Below, in pieces: positions 38,369 to 48,400 of a stretch of 64,000 bases of DNA. The stretch lies in assembly GCA_018263115.1 (NCBI GenBank), contig JADFDC010000002.1, positions 90,141 through 154,140 on the forward strand. The letters run 5' to 3'. Every line of letters begins with the position of its first letter. The first letter of the stretch is position 1. A program made the position numbers and the translations under genes. This stretch comes from Thiobacillus sp. (lineage in GTDB: Bacteria > Pseudomonadota > Gammaproteobacteria > Burkholderiales > Thiobacillaceae). The notes beneath the pieces were generated by a model. It was given only the letters and a program-made list of their open reading frames with translations, ran no database searches and was not told the origin of the DNA.

Positions 38369-40342
38369 ATGGCCGACATCACCTCAGTCTTGCATGAAAC
38401 CCGCGTATTCCCGCCGTCCGCGGAATTTGCGGCGAAAGCCAATGTGTCCGGCATGGCGGCGTATGAAGCCCTGATGAACGAAGCCAAATCGGACTACGCC
38501 GGCTTCTGGGGGCGCCTGGCCCGTGAAAACATCTCCTGGCACAAGCTGTTCAGCCACGTGCTGGATGAGTCGGGTGCGCCGTTCTACAAATGGTTCGACG
38601 ATGGTGAGCTGAATGTTTCCTGGAACTGTCTGGACAAGAACATTCATGCCGGCAAGGGCGACAAGACTGCGCTGATTTTCGAAGCGGATGACGGCACGGT
38701 GACCACCTCCACCTACAACGATTTGCTAAAGCGCGTCGGCAAGTTTGCCAATGCACTGAAATCCCTGGGCGTGACCAAGGGCGACCGCGTCATTATCTAT
38801 ATGCCGATGAGCATCGAAGCGGTAGTGTCCATGCAGGCCTGCGCGCGCATCGGCGCGATTCATTCCGTTGTGTTTGGCGGGTTCTCCGCCAAGTCGTTGC
38901 AGGAGCGCATTATCGATGCCGGTGCAAAAGTGGTGGTAACTGCCGATGAATCCATGCGCGGCGGAAAGGCGGTACCGCTGAAGGCTGCCGTGGATGAAGC
39001 CATCGGTCTGGGCGGGTGCAACAGCCTGGAAAAGGTAGTTGTTTACAAGCGCTCTGGCGGCGCGGTGAACATGGCAAGCGGCCGCGATGTCTGGTGGCAC
39101 GAAGCGACAGCATCACAACCCGACGAATGCGAGCCGGTGTGGGTCAATGCCGAGCATCCGCTGTTCATTCTGTATACGTCCGGCTCCACCGGAAAACCCA
39201 AGGGCGTGCAGCATTCCACCGGCGGATATCTGCTGGGGGCTTTGTTGTCGATGAAGTGGGTGTTCGACGCCAAGCCTGAAACCGACGTGTACTGGTGTAC
39301 AGCGGATGTGGGCTGGATTACCGGCCACACTTACGTCGCCTATGGTCCGCTGGCGATGGGCATGACCGAAGTGATATTCGAAGGCATTCCCACCTACCCG
39401 CATGCCGGCCGTTTCTGGGAAATGATCCAGAAGCACAAGGTCACGACGTTCTACACCGCGCCGACGGCCATTCGCTCATTGATAAAGCTGGGTGCCGATC
39501 TGCCGGCGAAATTTGATCTTTCCTCCTTGCGTTTGCTGGGTACGGTGGGCGAGCCTATCAATCCCGAAGCATGGATGTGGTACCACGAACACATTGGCCA
39601 AAACCGTTGCCCCATAGTCGATACCTGGTGGCAGACCGAAACCGGCTCCAACATGATTTCTCCCCTGCCCGGCGCAGTGCCAACCAAGCCCGGTTCCTGC
39701 ACCCTGCCGCTGCCCGGCATCATGGTCGGCGTGGTGGACGAAGCGGGGCATGACGTGGAAAAGGGTCATGGCGGCTTTCTTGTCATCAAGCGTCCGTTCC
39801 CGTCGCAATTGCGAACCCTGTGGGGTGATCCCGAACGCTTCAGGAAGACCTATTTCCCCGAAGAGCTTGGTGGAAAAATGTATCTCGCAGGCGATTCCAC
39901 GCACCAGGATGCGGATGGCTACTACTGGATCATGGGCCGCATCGATGATGTGCTGAACGTGTCCGGCCATCGTCTTGGCACCATGGAAATCGAATCCGCG
40001 CTGGTGTCCAACCCGCGCGTGGCCGAAGCCGCCGTGGTCGGCAAGCCGCACGACATCAAGGGTGAAGCGGTGGTGGCGTTCGTCGTCTGCAAGGGCGCGC
40101 GCCCCGAAGGTGATGAAGCGAAAAAACTGGTGGCCGAACTGCGCGAATGGGTGGGCAAGGAAATCGGCCCGATCGCCAAGCCGGACGACATTCGCTTTGG
40201 CGATAATTTGCCCAAGACACGCTCAGGCAAGATCATGCGGCGGCTGCTGCGCGCTATCGCCAAGGGCGAGGAGATTACCCAGGACGTGTCAACGCTGGAG
40301 AACCCGGCGATTCTTGAGCAACTCAAGCAGGCGGTGGTCTGA
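38369..40342 (+). CDS. acs: Acetyl-CoA synthetase (AMP-forming)
   Basis: Activates acetate to acetyl-CoA. The 657-residue enzyme has the AMP-binding signature [22 protein letters not shown] near 267-288. WWQTETGS near 421 and [38 protein letters not shown] near 503-540 follow. The C-terminal [12 protein letters not shown] near 613 carries the Lys that is acetylated for control in this family. GAGGAG precedes the ATG. A palindromic hairpin follows the gene. Confidence 0.97.
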   Translation: MADITSVLHETRVFPPSAEFAAKANVSGMAAYEALMNEAKSDYAGFWGRLARENISWHKLFSHVLDESGAPFYKWFDDGELNVSWNCLDKNIHAGKGDKTALIFEADDGTVTTSTYNDLLKRVGKFANALKSLGVTKGDRVIIYMPMSIEAVVSMQACARIGAIHSVVFGGFSAKSLQERIIDAGAKVVVTADESMRGGKAVPLKAAVDEAIGLGGCNSLEKVVVYKRSGGAVNMASGRDVWWHEATASQPDECEPVWVNAEHPLFILYTSGSTGKPKGVQHSTGGYLLGALLSMKWVFDAKPETDVYWCTADVGWITGHTYVAYGPLAMGMTEVIFEGIPTYPHAGRFWEMIQKHKVTTFYTAPTAIRSLIKLGADLPAKFDLSSLRLLGTVGEPINPEAWMWYHEHIGQNRCPIVDTWWQTETGSNMISPLPGAVPTKPGSCTLPLPGIMVGVVDEAGHDVEKGHGGFLVIKRPFPSQLRTLWGDPERFRKTYFPEELGGKMYLAGDSTHQDADGYYWIMGRIDDVLNVSGHRLGTMEIESALVSNPRVAEAAVVGKPHDIKGEAVVAFVVCKGARPEGDEAKKLVAELREWVGKEIGPIAKPDDIRFGDNLPKTRSGKIMRRLLRAIAKGEEITQDVSTLENPAILEQLKQAVV

Positions 40343-40384
40343 CGGCCAGATACCGGGCGTCAAGGCAAAAGTAAAATTTAAAAG

Positions 40385-40415
40385 TGCTTAACAATCCCCG
40401 TGGGATTGTTAAGCA
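40385..40415. terminator. Palindromic hairpin after acs
   Basis: TGCTTAACAATCCC and GGGATTGTTAAGCA form a perfect 14-bp stem with a 3-base loop. There is no long T tract, so it may be a REP-like palindrome or a weak terminator rather than a classical one. Confidence 0.55.
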
Positions 40416-40455
40416 TAATCTCGATAACAAATATAACGTTGCGGAGAAAACAATC

Positions 40456-41367
40456 ATGCCAGAGCGCTTGCTCGGGCGTCTTCCACTGCTGGGGCTGCTT
40501 GTGGCGGCTTTGTTCTGGGTGCTGGACGCCTTTGTCGATGTTTCCCTGTTTGGAACACATGACACTTTCGCTGAAGCATTACTGAAGCCGAATTCTCATG
40601 AATTGTGGATGCGATGCGTGGTGATCGTACTCCTGCTCGCTTTTGCCTGGCATGCACGCAGGTTGGGCGGCCAATTGATTGATTCCATGAACCGGCTGAA
40701 TGCACAGGAGCAGGAACTGGATGGCCATCGGGACATGCAGCATGTGCTGAGGCGGCAGGCGGATGAGCTCAACCGGCAGGTAATGCGTCAGGCGAATGAA
40801 CAGGAAGAACTTCGCAAGCTGGCCTACATTGATCCATTGACCGGGCTATACAACCGCCGCCGCATCGAGGAGATTCTGGATGCCTCCAGGCTGACGGAAC
40901 AGTTGAGCGGGACCGGGCTTGGTGTGTTGCTCTGTGATATCGATCATTTCAAATCAGTGAACGATGAGTTTGGGCATTTCGCGGGAGACCGCACCCTGGT
41001 GCGAATCGGACAATTGCTCAAGGACCATTTCCGTCGCGGCGATGCGGTTGGCCGCTGGGGCGGGGAAGAGTTTCTGGTGGTACTGCCGAATTTGACGCAA
41101 GCCGAGGCCGAAGTCATCTCCGAGAATTTCCGCGCGCGAATCGAGCGGGAAATGCATCCGCCGAAAGGCAAGCTCACGGTCAGCCTGGGGCTGGCCATGA
41201 TCAGGCCGGATGAAACCGCCGAAAGCCTGCTCAAACGCGCGGACCTCGCCCTGATGCTGTCCAAGCAAACCGGCCGCAACCGCCTGTATATTTGTGAGTG
41301 CGAGGCTGGCTCGGAAGAATTGTCATCGCCTGACGGATGCAGGCCTTTCAACTTCGCAGTGAGCTGA
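40456..41367 (+). CDS. Diguanylate cyclase with two N-terminal membrane helices
   Basis: A 303-residue protein: membrane helices at about 9-30 and 52-68, a coiled-coil linker (70-120), then a GGDEF domain with AYIDPLTGLYNRRRIEE near 124-140 and an intact WGGEEFLVVLP active site near 201. It probably makes c-di-GMP in response to a membrane signal. The ATG chosen has GGAG upstream; the frame opens 24 codons earlier inside the palindrome. Second GGDEF protein in the window. Confidence 0.9.
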   Translation: MPERLLGRLPLLGLLVAALFWVLDAFVDVSLFGTHDTFAEALLKPNSHELWMRCVVIVLLLAFAWHARRLGGQLIDSMNRLNAQEQELDGHRDMQHVLRRQADELNRQVMRQANEQEELRKLAYIDPLTGLYNRRRIEEILDASRLTEQLSGTGLGVLLCDIDHFKSVNDEFGHFAGDRTLVRIGQLLKDHFRRGDAVGRWGGEEFLVVLPNLTQAEAEVISENFRARIEREMHPPKGKLTVSLGLAMIRPDETAESLLKRADLALMLSKQTGRNRLYICECEAGSEELSSPDGCRPFNFAVS

Positions 41368-41372
41368 CCGGA

Positions 41373-41939
41373 TCAGTTTTCCTGATAGGCCTCGGCCTGT
41401 ATCCGCAACCTGACTTCGTCGCCGACAAAAGGCAGGCCATTTCTCAACCCAAACTGTGACCGTCTGAGTACGCCCGTCGCGTCAGCGCCGCAGCCGCGTT
41501 TCCGGGCGGCCAGATTCAGCCCGCATTTCACCCGCGTGATTTCCAGTCGCAGGGGTTGTGTTACACCCAGCATGGTCAGCTCGCCTTCAATGGCCACGGG
41601 ACGGTCGCCATCGAAGATAAATTGCTTTCCGCGATAAGTCATGGTGGGAAACTGGTTGACGTTGAACCAGCCCGGCCCCTTGAGAATGGCATCACGTTCA
41701 TCGTGGCCGGAATCCAGTGAGGCAGTATCGATCACGATTTCAATGGAGCCGGTGCGCTGGAGCGGATCGTATTCGAGCGTGCCGCGTGCCGAATCAAATT
41801 GGCCGCGCTGGATGGAGAAGCCCAGATGATCGATTTCGAACAGCGGGTAGGTGTGGCTGGGATCAAAAGTGTACGTGGCGGAAAACGCAGAAGAACTCAG
41901 CGCCGTGGCGAAGATGAGCGGGAACAGTTTCGTGTTCAT
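41373..41939 (-). CDS. YceI-family periplasmic protein
   Basis: A 188-residue protein with a signal peptide (cleavage near SAFSA), then the YceI lipocalin-like barrel. DPSHTYPLFEIDHLGFSIQRGQFD is near 26-49, DERDAILKGPGWFNVNQFPTMTYRG near 83-107 and FGLRNGLPFVGDEVRLRIQAEA at the end. YceI proteins bind isoprenoid-type lipids. Two Cys residues (CGLNLAARKRGC) may form a disulfide. Overlaps the next YceI gene by 4 bases. Confidence 0.92.
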   Translation of the reverse strand: MNTKLFPLIFATALSSSAFSATYTFDPSHTYPLFEIDHLGFSIQRGQFDSARGTLEYDPLQRTGSIEIVIDTASLDSGHDERDAILKGPGWFNVNQFPTMTYRGKQFIFDGDRPVAIEGELTMLGVTQPLRLEITRVKCGLNLAARKRGCGADATGVLRRSQFGLRNGLPFVGDEVRLRIQAEAYQEN

Positions 41940-42505
41940 TTTTTTGCCGGGCTGGGAACAAGCAGGAGTGAAAATGCCACCCGTACTTCGTTGGCAAGGG
42001 CGCTCGTGTCGGCCCACATGCCCTCACCGATTTTGAAGTCAAGACGATTGAGCTTGAACGTGCCTGTCAGGCGCTGGTTTTTGCCCTCGGTTTTCAGCAA
42101 GACCGGAATCCGGGTTGGGCGGGTAATACCTTTGACCGAGAGCTTGCCTTCAACCAGATAGCGGCCATTGCCCTGTGGCTGGATGTGTGTCGAGGCAAAA
42201 CGGGCTGTGGGGTAGCGGCGGCTGTCGAAAAAAAGCGGGTTGCCGACTTCGGCTGTCGCATCGGGATTGCCCGCATCGGTTTTGGCCGTGGTCACGTCAA
42301 GAAGAATGTTTGCCTGCTCCGGCTTGGCCGGATCAAGCTGAATGTCCGCCTGGTACAGGGGGAATTCGCCGTCGAGCGTGGCGCCCATGGCCTGATACTG
42401 AAATCCGATATTGCTGCGGGCATCATCCAGTTGCCAGTTGCCCGCGAAGGCCATGGCGGGCGCCAGCATCGCGCCAATAAACCAGAAGGCAAATTGTTTT
42501 TTCAC
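41936..42505 (-). CDS. YceI-family periplasmic protein (second copy)
   Basis: A 189-residue divergent YceI protein with signal peptide (AMAFA near 20). It has NWQLDDARSNIGFQYQAMGATLDGEF near 23-48, NPLFFDSRRYPTARF near 88-102 and the ending VRVAFSLLLVPSPAKK. Overlaps cytochrome b561 upstream by 4 bases. The cybB-yceI-yceI run is tightly coupled, echoing the yceJ-yceI pairing of enterobacteria. An electron carrier or quinone-linked role is inferred from this context only. Confidence 0.92.
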   Translation of the reverse strand: MKKQFAFWFIGAMLAPAMAFAGNWQLDDARSNIGFQYQAMGATLDGEFPLYQADIQLDPAKPEQANILLDVTTAKTDAGNPDATAEVGNPLFFDSRRYPTARFASTHIQPQGNGRYLVEGKLSVKGITRPTRIPVLLKTEGKNQRLTGTFKLNRLDFKIGEGMWADTSALANEVRVAFSLLLVPSPAKK

Positions 42506-43044
42506 CGGCGTCTCTCCAGAAAGGGCAGCATGCGAACCAGAGTGTTGTCGCGGTCAAAGAAATGATGCTTGATGGCCGCCAGCACATGAACAATGACCAG
42601 AGTCAGAAGAGCTTGGTTCAATGCCTCATGGATTTCCTTCAGGCCATCCGCCCATTCCAGATTTTTCGGCAGCAGTTGCGGCAACTCCCAAAGGTTCAGA
42701 TAAATCATCGGAATCCCGGCAGCGGATGTCACCAGCCAGCCGGAAAAGGGAATGGCAAACATCAGGACATACAGGGCGGCATGCATCCAGGAAGCTGCAC
42801 GCTGCTGCCAAAGTGGGGCAGGTTCGGGCGGTGGTGGCCGGAAAATCAGCCGGTTGATCAGCCGCAGTGTGACCAGTGCCAGCAAGCTCATGCCCGCCCA
42901 TTTGTGCCAGGCCAGCATTTTCAGCTTCATGGGCGAAAGATCCATTTCGTGTACCGATACGCCCAGCGTGAAGTTGGCGACGAGGGCCAAAGCCATCAGC
43001 CAGTGCAGGAGGATGCTTGATGCCTGGTATCGTTTGGTTTCCAT
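42502..43044 (-). CDS. Cytochrome b561-family membrane protein
   Basis: A 180-residue four-helix di-haem cytochrome. Conserved His residues lie in ILLHWLMALALVANF near 12-26 and AWHKWAGMSLLALVTLRLINR near 44-64. More are in ASWMHAALYVLMFAIPFSGWL near 83-103 and LLTLVIVHVLAAIKHHFFDRDNTL near 145-168. It probably oxidises quinol. First gene of a three-gene operon with two YceI proteins. Confidence 0.93.
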   Translation of the reverse strand: METKRYQASSILLHWLMALALVANFTLGVSVHEMDLSPMKLKMLAWHKWAGMSLLALVTLRLINRLIFRPPPPEPAPLWQQRAASWMHAALYVLMFAIPFSGWLVTSAAGIPMIYLNLWELPQLLPKNLEWADGLKEIHEALNQALLTLVIVHVLAAIKHHFFDRDNTLVRMLPFLERRR

Positions 43045-43159
43045 GTCTGGTGCTTATTAATCAATGAGTTGTCGTCATCAGTTTAAACAAAATCGGCGTT
43101 AACGACCGCCTGTCGGCAAAATTAAGGGCTGGCGATAATTCGCCGTTAGTGTTGATAAC

Positions 43160-43252
43160 TGATCAGAGCAAACCCGTCGTGAGGCGGGGACGCAAAGCCA
43201 CCGGTCTTGCAAGTCCAGTTAAAGCAGTGTGCAAGATAGCGGGGTTGCCGGT
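43160..43252 (+). ncRNA. Cyclic di-GMP-I (GEMM-I) riboswitch
   Basis: The sequence holds the conserved GEMM-I core. The GCAAACCCGTC/GGCGGGGACGCAAAGCCACCG hairpin has a GTGA (GNRA-type) tetraloop, and the second helix ends in AAGATAGCGGGGTTGCCGG with the receptor and ligand-contacting bases. It lies about 66 bases before the ATG of the 66-codon ORF at 43319, in the same direction and with nothing in between. No obvious intrinsic terminator lies between aptamer and ORF, so control may act on translation. Ends are approximate. Confidence 0.9.
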
Positions 43253-43318
43253 TTCAAGAATTGGCTTGCTGTGCGTGCTCGATCGTGTTTGTGATGATTG
43301 ATTTTCAGGAGTTGCGCC

Positions 43319-43519
43319 ATGAGCTATAGTGCCGTTCGCCCCGAACCCCCTCATAACAGCCGTTGTTCCTACCAGACAGGTAGTTGCCCAGGATTTGTGC
43401 TTGGCGTCAGCCTGGCTGCATTGCTGCTGGGTTTTTCCAGTCTGGCGCATGCGGCAACTGGAGACATGAATTTGCCCTCATCAGTCAATCTACATTCAAC
43501 AGTAAACAGTTCACAGTAA
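43319..43519 (+). CDS. Small exported peptide under c-di-GMP riboswitch control
   Basis: A 66-codon gene with AGGAG seven bases before its ATG. The product has a polar N-region of about 25 residues containing Cys16 and Cys23, a hydrophobic core (26-42) and a signal-peptidase-like AHA/A site at 45/46. This leaves a predicted mature peptide of 21 residues that is rich in Ser, Asn and Val. An intrinsic terminator follows 40 bases later, so the unit is riboswitch-gene-terminator. I recognise no family. It may be adhesin-, pilus- or signalling-related; that is speculation. Confidence 0.75.
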   Translation: MSYSAVRPEPPHNSRCSYQTGSCPGFVLGVSLAALLLGFSSLAHAATGDMNLPSSVNLHSTVNSSQ

Positions 43520-43561
43520 ATTAGCCTGCAGAGCCTGGGCATCTCCTAGCCAGGGCGTTCA

Positions 43562-43591
43562 AACCGGTATCCTGAGGATGCCGGTTTTTTT
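43562..43591 (+). terminator. Rho-independent terminator
   Basis: AACCGGTATCC and GGATGCCGGTT form an 11-base stem with one mismatch and a TGA loop, followed by seven T residues. It ends the riboswitch-controlled unit. Confidence 0.9.
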
Positions 43592-44156
43592 ATTGTCTGT
43601 TCCAGTGACGAAGGGCTTCCGCCAGTGCCCGGCCAGTTGATGCTAATCCCTTGAGTCCGCTGGGCTGTGGATCAGCCAGCGCCTTGTCGGCCTGTGATAG
43701 CGCCATCTGCTGCGGGATGACCATGACCTGCAAATTAGTGAGGATATCGCGCACATGGCGCAGGCCGCGCAATCCGCCAAGGTTACCCGCGGATGCCGCG
43801 ACCAGTGCGGCCCATTTGCCCTGATAAGGAACGAGGCCGGACTCCTCACCATCTGGCCGCGACACCCAGTCCAAAGTGTTTTTTAGCAGGGGCGTGATCG
43901 AGCCGTTGTATTCCGGGCAGGCAAGAAGCAGTCCTTGATGGGATTTGAAAAGCGCCTTCAATTGGATGGCTGTGCCGGGCAGGCCATGGCTTGCTTCCAG
44001 GTCACCGTTATAGAGCGGCAGCGGGTAGTCGTTCAGGTCGATGTGCGTGACTTCCGCGCCGGCCTCGCGCGCGCCGCGCACGGCGTACTCCAGGGCCTGG
44101 CGGTTAAAAGAGTCCTTTCGCGTGGAGCCGGCAAAAGCCAGGATTTTTGGAGTCAT
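43590..44156 (-). CDS. NADPH-dependent FMN reductase (ChrR/quinone reductase type)
   Basis: Flavodoxin-like reductase of 188 residues with the FMN phosphate loop FAGSTRKDSFNRQ near 8-20. CPEYNGSITPLLKNTLDWVSRP near 80-101 is characteristic of the FMN_red/ChrR family. Likely reduces quinones or other electron acceptors. 17 bases downstream of the pirin gene in transcription order, so probably one operon. Confidence 0.9.
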   Translation of the reverse strand: MTPKILAFAGSTRKDSFNRQALEYAVRGAREAGAEVTHIDLNDYPLPLYNGDLEASHGLPGTAIQLKALFKSHQGLLLACPEYNGSITPLLKNTLDWVSRPDGEESGLVPYQGKWAALVAASAGNLGGLRGLRHVRDILTNLQVMVIPQQMALSQADKALADPQPSGLKGLASTGRALAEALRHWNRQ

Positions 44157-44173
44157 GTCGTTATTCTGTTCTG

Positions 44174-44872
44174 TTATTTAAGATCAAACAGCAGGATTTC
44201 AGCGGAATGCTCAGTTGTCAGACTGAGTCTGTCTTCCTCTGTTATGGCTGCGCCATCGCCTTCCCTGAGCGGATAGCCATTCAACGCCACTTGTCCTGTG
44301 GCGACCTGTAAGTAAGCCTGCCGACCGGCGCTGACCGGAAAAGTGATCGAGTCGCCTGGATTGAAGCGTGCGGCATAAATGGATGCGTCCTGATGGATAT
44401 CTACCGAGCCTTCGCGTCCATCCGGCGAGGCAATCAACTGAAAGCGGCCCGCTCTGCCTTGCGGGTCGAGCCTGATCTGGCGATAGCCGGGTTCAAGTCC
44501 CTTCTGATCAGGCACGATCCAGATTTGCAGCAGGTGGATGCCATCCGTGGCCGAGGCGTTGTGTTCACTATGACGAATGCCGGTTCCTGCACGCATGCGC
44601 TGAACTTCTCCGGCTTCGATGACGCCCTGGTTGCCCAGGCTGTCTCGATGTTCCAGCGCGCCTTCCATGACATAGGTGACGATTTCCATGTCCTCGTGGC
44701 CATGCATGGGGAAGCCCGCGCCCGCCGCGATGCGGTCATCGTTGATCACGCGCAGTGAACCAAAGCCCAGGTACTGCGGGTCGTAATACTGGCCGAACGA
44801 AAACGTGTGCCAGGTATCCAACCATCCAAAATTGGCATGGCCGCGGGTTTGGGCGGGTCTGATTGTGATCAT
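44174..44872 (-). CDS. Pirin-family protein (YhhW-like)
   Basis: A 232-residue double cupin. The N-terminal cupin has the metal ligands in GFPMHGHEDMEIVTYVMEGALEHRDSLGN near 54-82 and GTGIRHSEHNAS near 96-107. Enterobacterial YhhW has quercetinase activity; the physiological role is unclear. Starts with TIRPAQTRGHANFGWLDTWHTFSFG, the family signature. An inverted GATGCC/GGCATC pair lies just upstream. Confidence 0.92.
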   Translation of the reverse strand: MITIRPAQTRGHANFGWLDTWHTFSFGQYYDPQYLGFGSLRVINDDRIAAGAGFPMHGHEDMEIVTYVMEGALEHRDSLGNQGVIEAGEVQRMRAGTGIRHSEHNASATDGIHLLQIWIVPDQKGLEPGYRQIRLDPQGRAGRFQLIASPDGREGSVDIHQDASIYAARFNPGDSITFPVSAGRQAYLQVATGQVALNGYPLREGDGAAITEEDRLSLTTEHSAEILLFDLK

Positions 44873-45026
44873 GATGCCTCCTGCTTGATGCCTTTGATGG
44901 CATCAGCCATACATAATGGAGGCGGCAATCAGGAATAACAAGAGTGGATGGGCTGAGGGCGGGAGCGTGAAGCGGGCCCAGAGCAATGGAGCAGGTTGAA
45001 TTGCGGCGATTAATTGGGTTGAGAAC

Positions 45027-45398
45027 ATGCGTATAGATAAATGGCTGTGGGCCGCAAGGTTTTATAAAACCCGCTCGCTGGCGACCCAGGCCATCGAGGC
45101 CGGACAGGTGAAGCTGAACTCGGAACGTTGCAAGCCGGCGAAGGAAGTGAGAATCGGCGATGAAATTCTGGTGCGGCATGGCGGTCTTGAATGGCAGGTT
45201 ATCGTGATGGGGGTGTCCGACAAACGCGGCTCGGCCAGTGTGGCGAAGAAGCTGTATGAGGAAACCGATATCAGCCGGGTCAAACGGGAGGAATGCCTCG
45301 CTTTGCGCCGCATGACCAGCGAACCATCGCAAGACATAAAAGGCCGTCCCACCAAACGTGACCGGCGGGTGCTGACACGATTCAAATCCGGGGAATAA
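45027..45398 (+). CDS. hslR: Ribosome-associated heat-shock protein Hsp15 (S4 domain)
   Basis: A 123-residue RNA-binding protein. The S4 domain begins MRIDKWLWAARFYKTRSLATQAIEAGQVKLN and a basic C-terminal tail ends GRPTKRDRRVLTRFKSGE, matching Hsp15. It recycles free 50S subunits that carry a nascent chain. An inverted repeat with a TACAAT box lies between this gene and yhdP. Confidence 0.94.
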   Translation: MRIDKWLWAARFYKTRSLATQAIEAGQVKLNSERCKPAKEVRIGDEILVRHGGLEWQVIVMGVSDKRGSASVAKKLYEETDISRVKREECLALRRMTSEPSQDIKGRPTKRDRRVLTRFKSGE

Positions 45399-45470
45399 AG
45401 TGCTCGAACCCCGTCAAAAACCAGTCAAAACCCTGTTCAGGCTCTACAATTCAGGCTTGAACAGAATCAA

Positions 45471-48400
45471 ATGACCGTACCCGTTTCCCACTCCTTTTTC
45501 CGCCGTAACTGGCTCAAGGGCCTGCTGGCCCTGATGATTGTTTTCCCCTTGCTGGTTCTTGCCGTTTCGTACTGGTGGCTGCTGCCTAATCTGCCGCGTT
45601 ACAAGGACACCGTGGCCAGTGTGCTGTCGGCAGCCACGGGATACACCATTTCCCTTGAACAGATTGATGGCGAGTGGGGCGGCGCGCGCCCGCGCATCAC
45701 CCTCGATGGCGTGAGGCTGTACGAAGGCAACCGGCCGCTCCTGCACTTTTCAAGGCTGGAAGGCAGGTTCGGCTGGCGCAGTCTGCTGACGCTTGAGCCG
45801 CGCTTTCACGATCTGTCGGTGAGCGCGCCGGCCATTGCCGTGCGCCGGGCCGAAAATGGCATGTTCTACGTGGGTGGTCTCAAAATCGACCCGAACAGCA
45901 AGGACACTTCGTTTTCGGATTGGCTGCTCAAACAGGGCGAGGTGAAAATCGAGGGCGCAACCCTGGCATGGATCGACGAAACCAGCGGCAGCCCGCCATT
46001 GGTGTTGCGCAATGTTTCATTCAATTTGCAGAATCTGCTGCGACGCCACGTGTTCACGTTCAGAGCAATGCCGCCGGCAAACGTGGCGACGCCGGTTGTC
46101 ATCGAAGGCATGCTGCTTGGTAGTAGTCTGTCAGCCAGAGATGAATGGCACGGCACCTTGAACGCGGATGTGGGTGCAGTCAGCCTGGAAGCATTGCGCC
46201 CCTGGCTTCCGGCGTCATGGTCCGACGCGCGCGGCCATGGAAGCGTTGCCCTTGTCACGGAAATCGACAAGGGACAACTGGTTTCACTGGAAGCAAAACT
46301 CAATCTGGCAGATCTCCATCTCAAGCTCGACGATCGGCATCCGCCTGTAAACCTGGAACGGGCGGCAGGTAAATTCGGCTGGAAGCAGGAATCGGGATCG
46401 CAAACCCTGTGGGGGCGCAGGGCGATTTTGAAGCCAGCGGGTGCGGTTTCATCCGGGCCATTCGATCTGGCATTCAAATGGGGGGGTGAGGAACGGTCGG
46501 TGGTTGTCAGTGATGTCCAACTGTATACGCTGGCGGGTCTGACTGGTTCGCTTCCGCTGGAACCGTCCCTGGCTGATCGTTTGCGGGCAAGCCAACCCAA
46601 AGGCCTGATTGAAGAACTGGCCTTGAGATGGCGCGGTGAATTCGCTTCACCCAAGGCTTTTTCGGTTCAGGGAAAATTCACAGGCCTGGGCTGGGCAGCA
46701 ATGGGACAGATGCCGGGTGCAAGCAATCTGAGCGGCACGCTCCGTGGCGATGAGGAAAAGGGTGTCTATTCACTGACCGGCGCCAAGGCGGCGATTGATT
46801 TGCCCACCGTGTTTTCCGATCCGCGTTTGCAGTTCGATACACTCAACATTCGTGGCAGTTGGAAAAAACAGCGCCCTCAGGGGTATACGCTGGAAATTTC
46901 TGAAGCCGCCCTTTCAAATACCGATCTTGCTGCCCATGTCTTCGGGCGTTATCACTGGCTTGGCAAGGGGCCGGGCGTGGCGGACTTGTCGGGGCGTCTC
47001 GATCGTGCAGTGGGCGCCCGGGTCGAGCGCTATTTGCCGGTTATGGTCAACGAGGACACCCATGTCTGGCTGCGTCAGGGTATCCTGCGGGGCGAAGCCT
47101 ATGATTCCACATTCCAGTTGAAGGGCGATTTGTCGCGTTTTCCTTTTCGCAATCCTCAAGAAGGGATATTCCGCGTTTCCGGCAAAGTCAGGGGTGCGCA
47201 AATTCACTATGCGGAAGACTATCCGCCAATCGACGATGTTGATGGCGAATTGATTTTCGATGGCGTTCGGATGGAAATCCGCTCGGACAAGGCGTCGATA
47301 TTTGGCGCGCAACTCAACAAGGTGCGAGCAGTCATCCCCGATCTGGAAGCCAAGGAGGAATTGCTGATCGTGGATGGCGAAGCTAGCGGACCAGCACAGG
47401 AATTCATCCGCTTTGTGAATTTCAGCCCGGTCACTGATCGCATCGGCGGACTGACCGAGGAAATGAGCGCGACTGGCAACCTGCACCTGTTGATGAATAT
47501 CAAGGTGCCGCTCAGGCATAGCCGGGATACCACGCTTGCTGGCCGCTTGACCTTTGCTGGTAACACGGTATTTCCAGCACCTGATCTGCCAAGACTGGAG
47601 CAGGTGGGCGGCAAGCTTGAATTTACCGACAGTGACGTGACCACACCACAAATGACTGCGAAAGTGCTGGGCGGCGACGCGAGTTTTTCTGCGGCGACTG
47701 AAAATGGCACGGTCCGAGTACGTGGGCAGGGTCTGCTGAAAGCCACGGCGCTGGATACCTGGATGGGCAAGGAAATTGCCAGCCGCCTGTCGGGCCAGAC
47801 AAACTGGAAAGGCGAGTTGACGCTTGGCCGGGATCAAACTCGCGTCAGGCTGGAATCTGCCTTGACGGGCCTGGAATCCAGACTTCCCGCGCCCATGAAC
47901 AAGTCCGCATCCAGTGCAATTCCGTTGTTGCTGGAGCACCAGACCATCAGCAAGAACGAAGACGGATTCAATCTGCAATATGGGAGATTGGCCTCCGCCG
48001 TCTGGACCACGCAACAAACTCCCTCGGGACACAGGCTTGACCGGGGTGAATTGCGTTTTGGGGACAAAGCGAAATTGCCCACGGAAAGCGGACTTCAGGT
48101 GAGCGGCTATGTGCGCACTTTTGATCTGGGCGGCTGGGTGGACTTGTTGCCGAAAGGCGGCGATGGCGAAGCCACCCATTTGTCCGGCATCAATCTCACC
48201 TTGTCCAGGCTGGATTTTCTTGGCCGTTCATTCCATGACATCGCGGTGAGCGGCAAGCTCAAGTCCAACTTGTTGCGGGCGTCAGTCAATGGCCGGGAAA
48301 TGGAGGGCAACCTGACCTACCGCCTGGCAGGCGAGACGCCCGCCCGTCTTTCCATGCAGTTCCGCCACTTTACCCTGCCTGAGCCTGCCGAGTCGCGAGG

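Noticed and set aside
46914..48179. 421-codon minus-strand ORF inside yhdP
   Set aside because: Antisense to the long YhdP-family gene, with no signal, domain or ribosome binding site.
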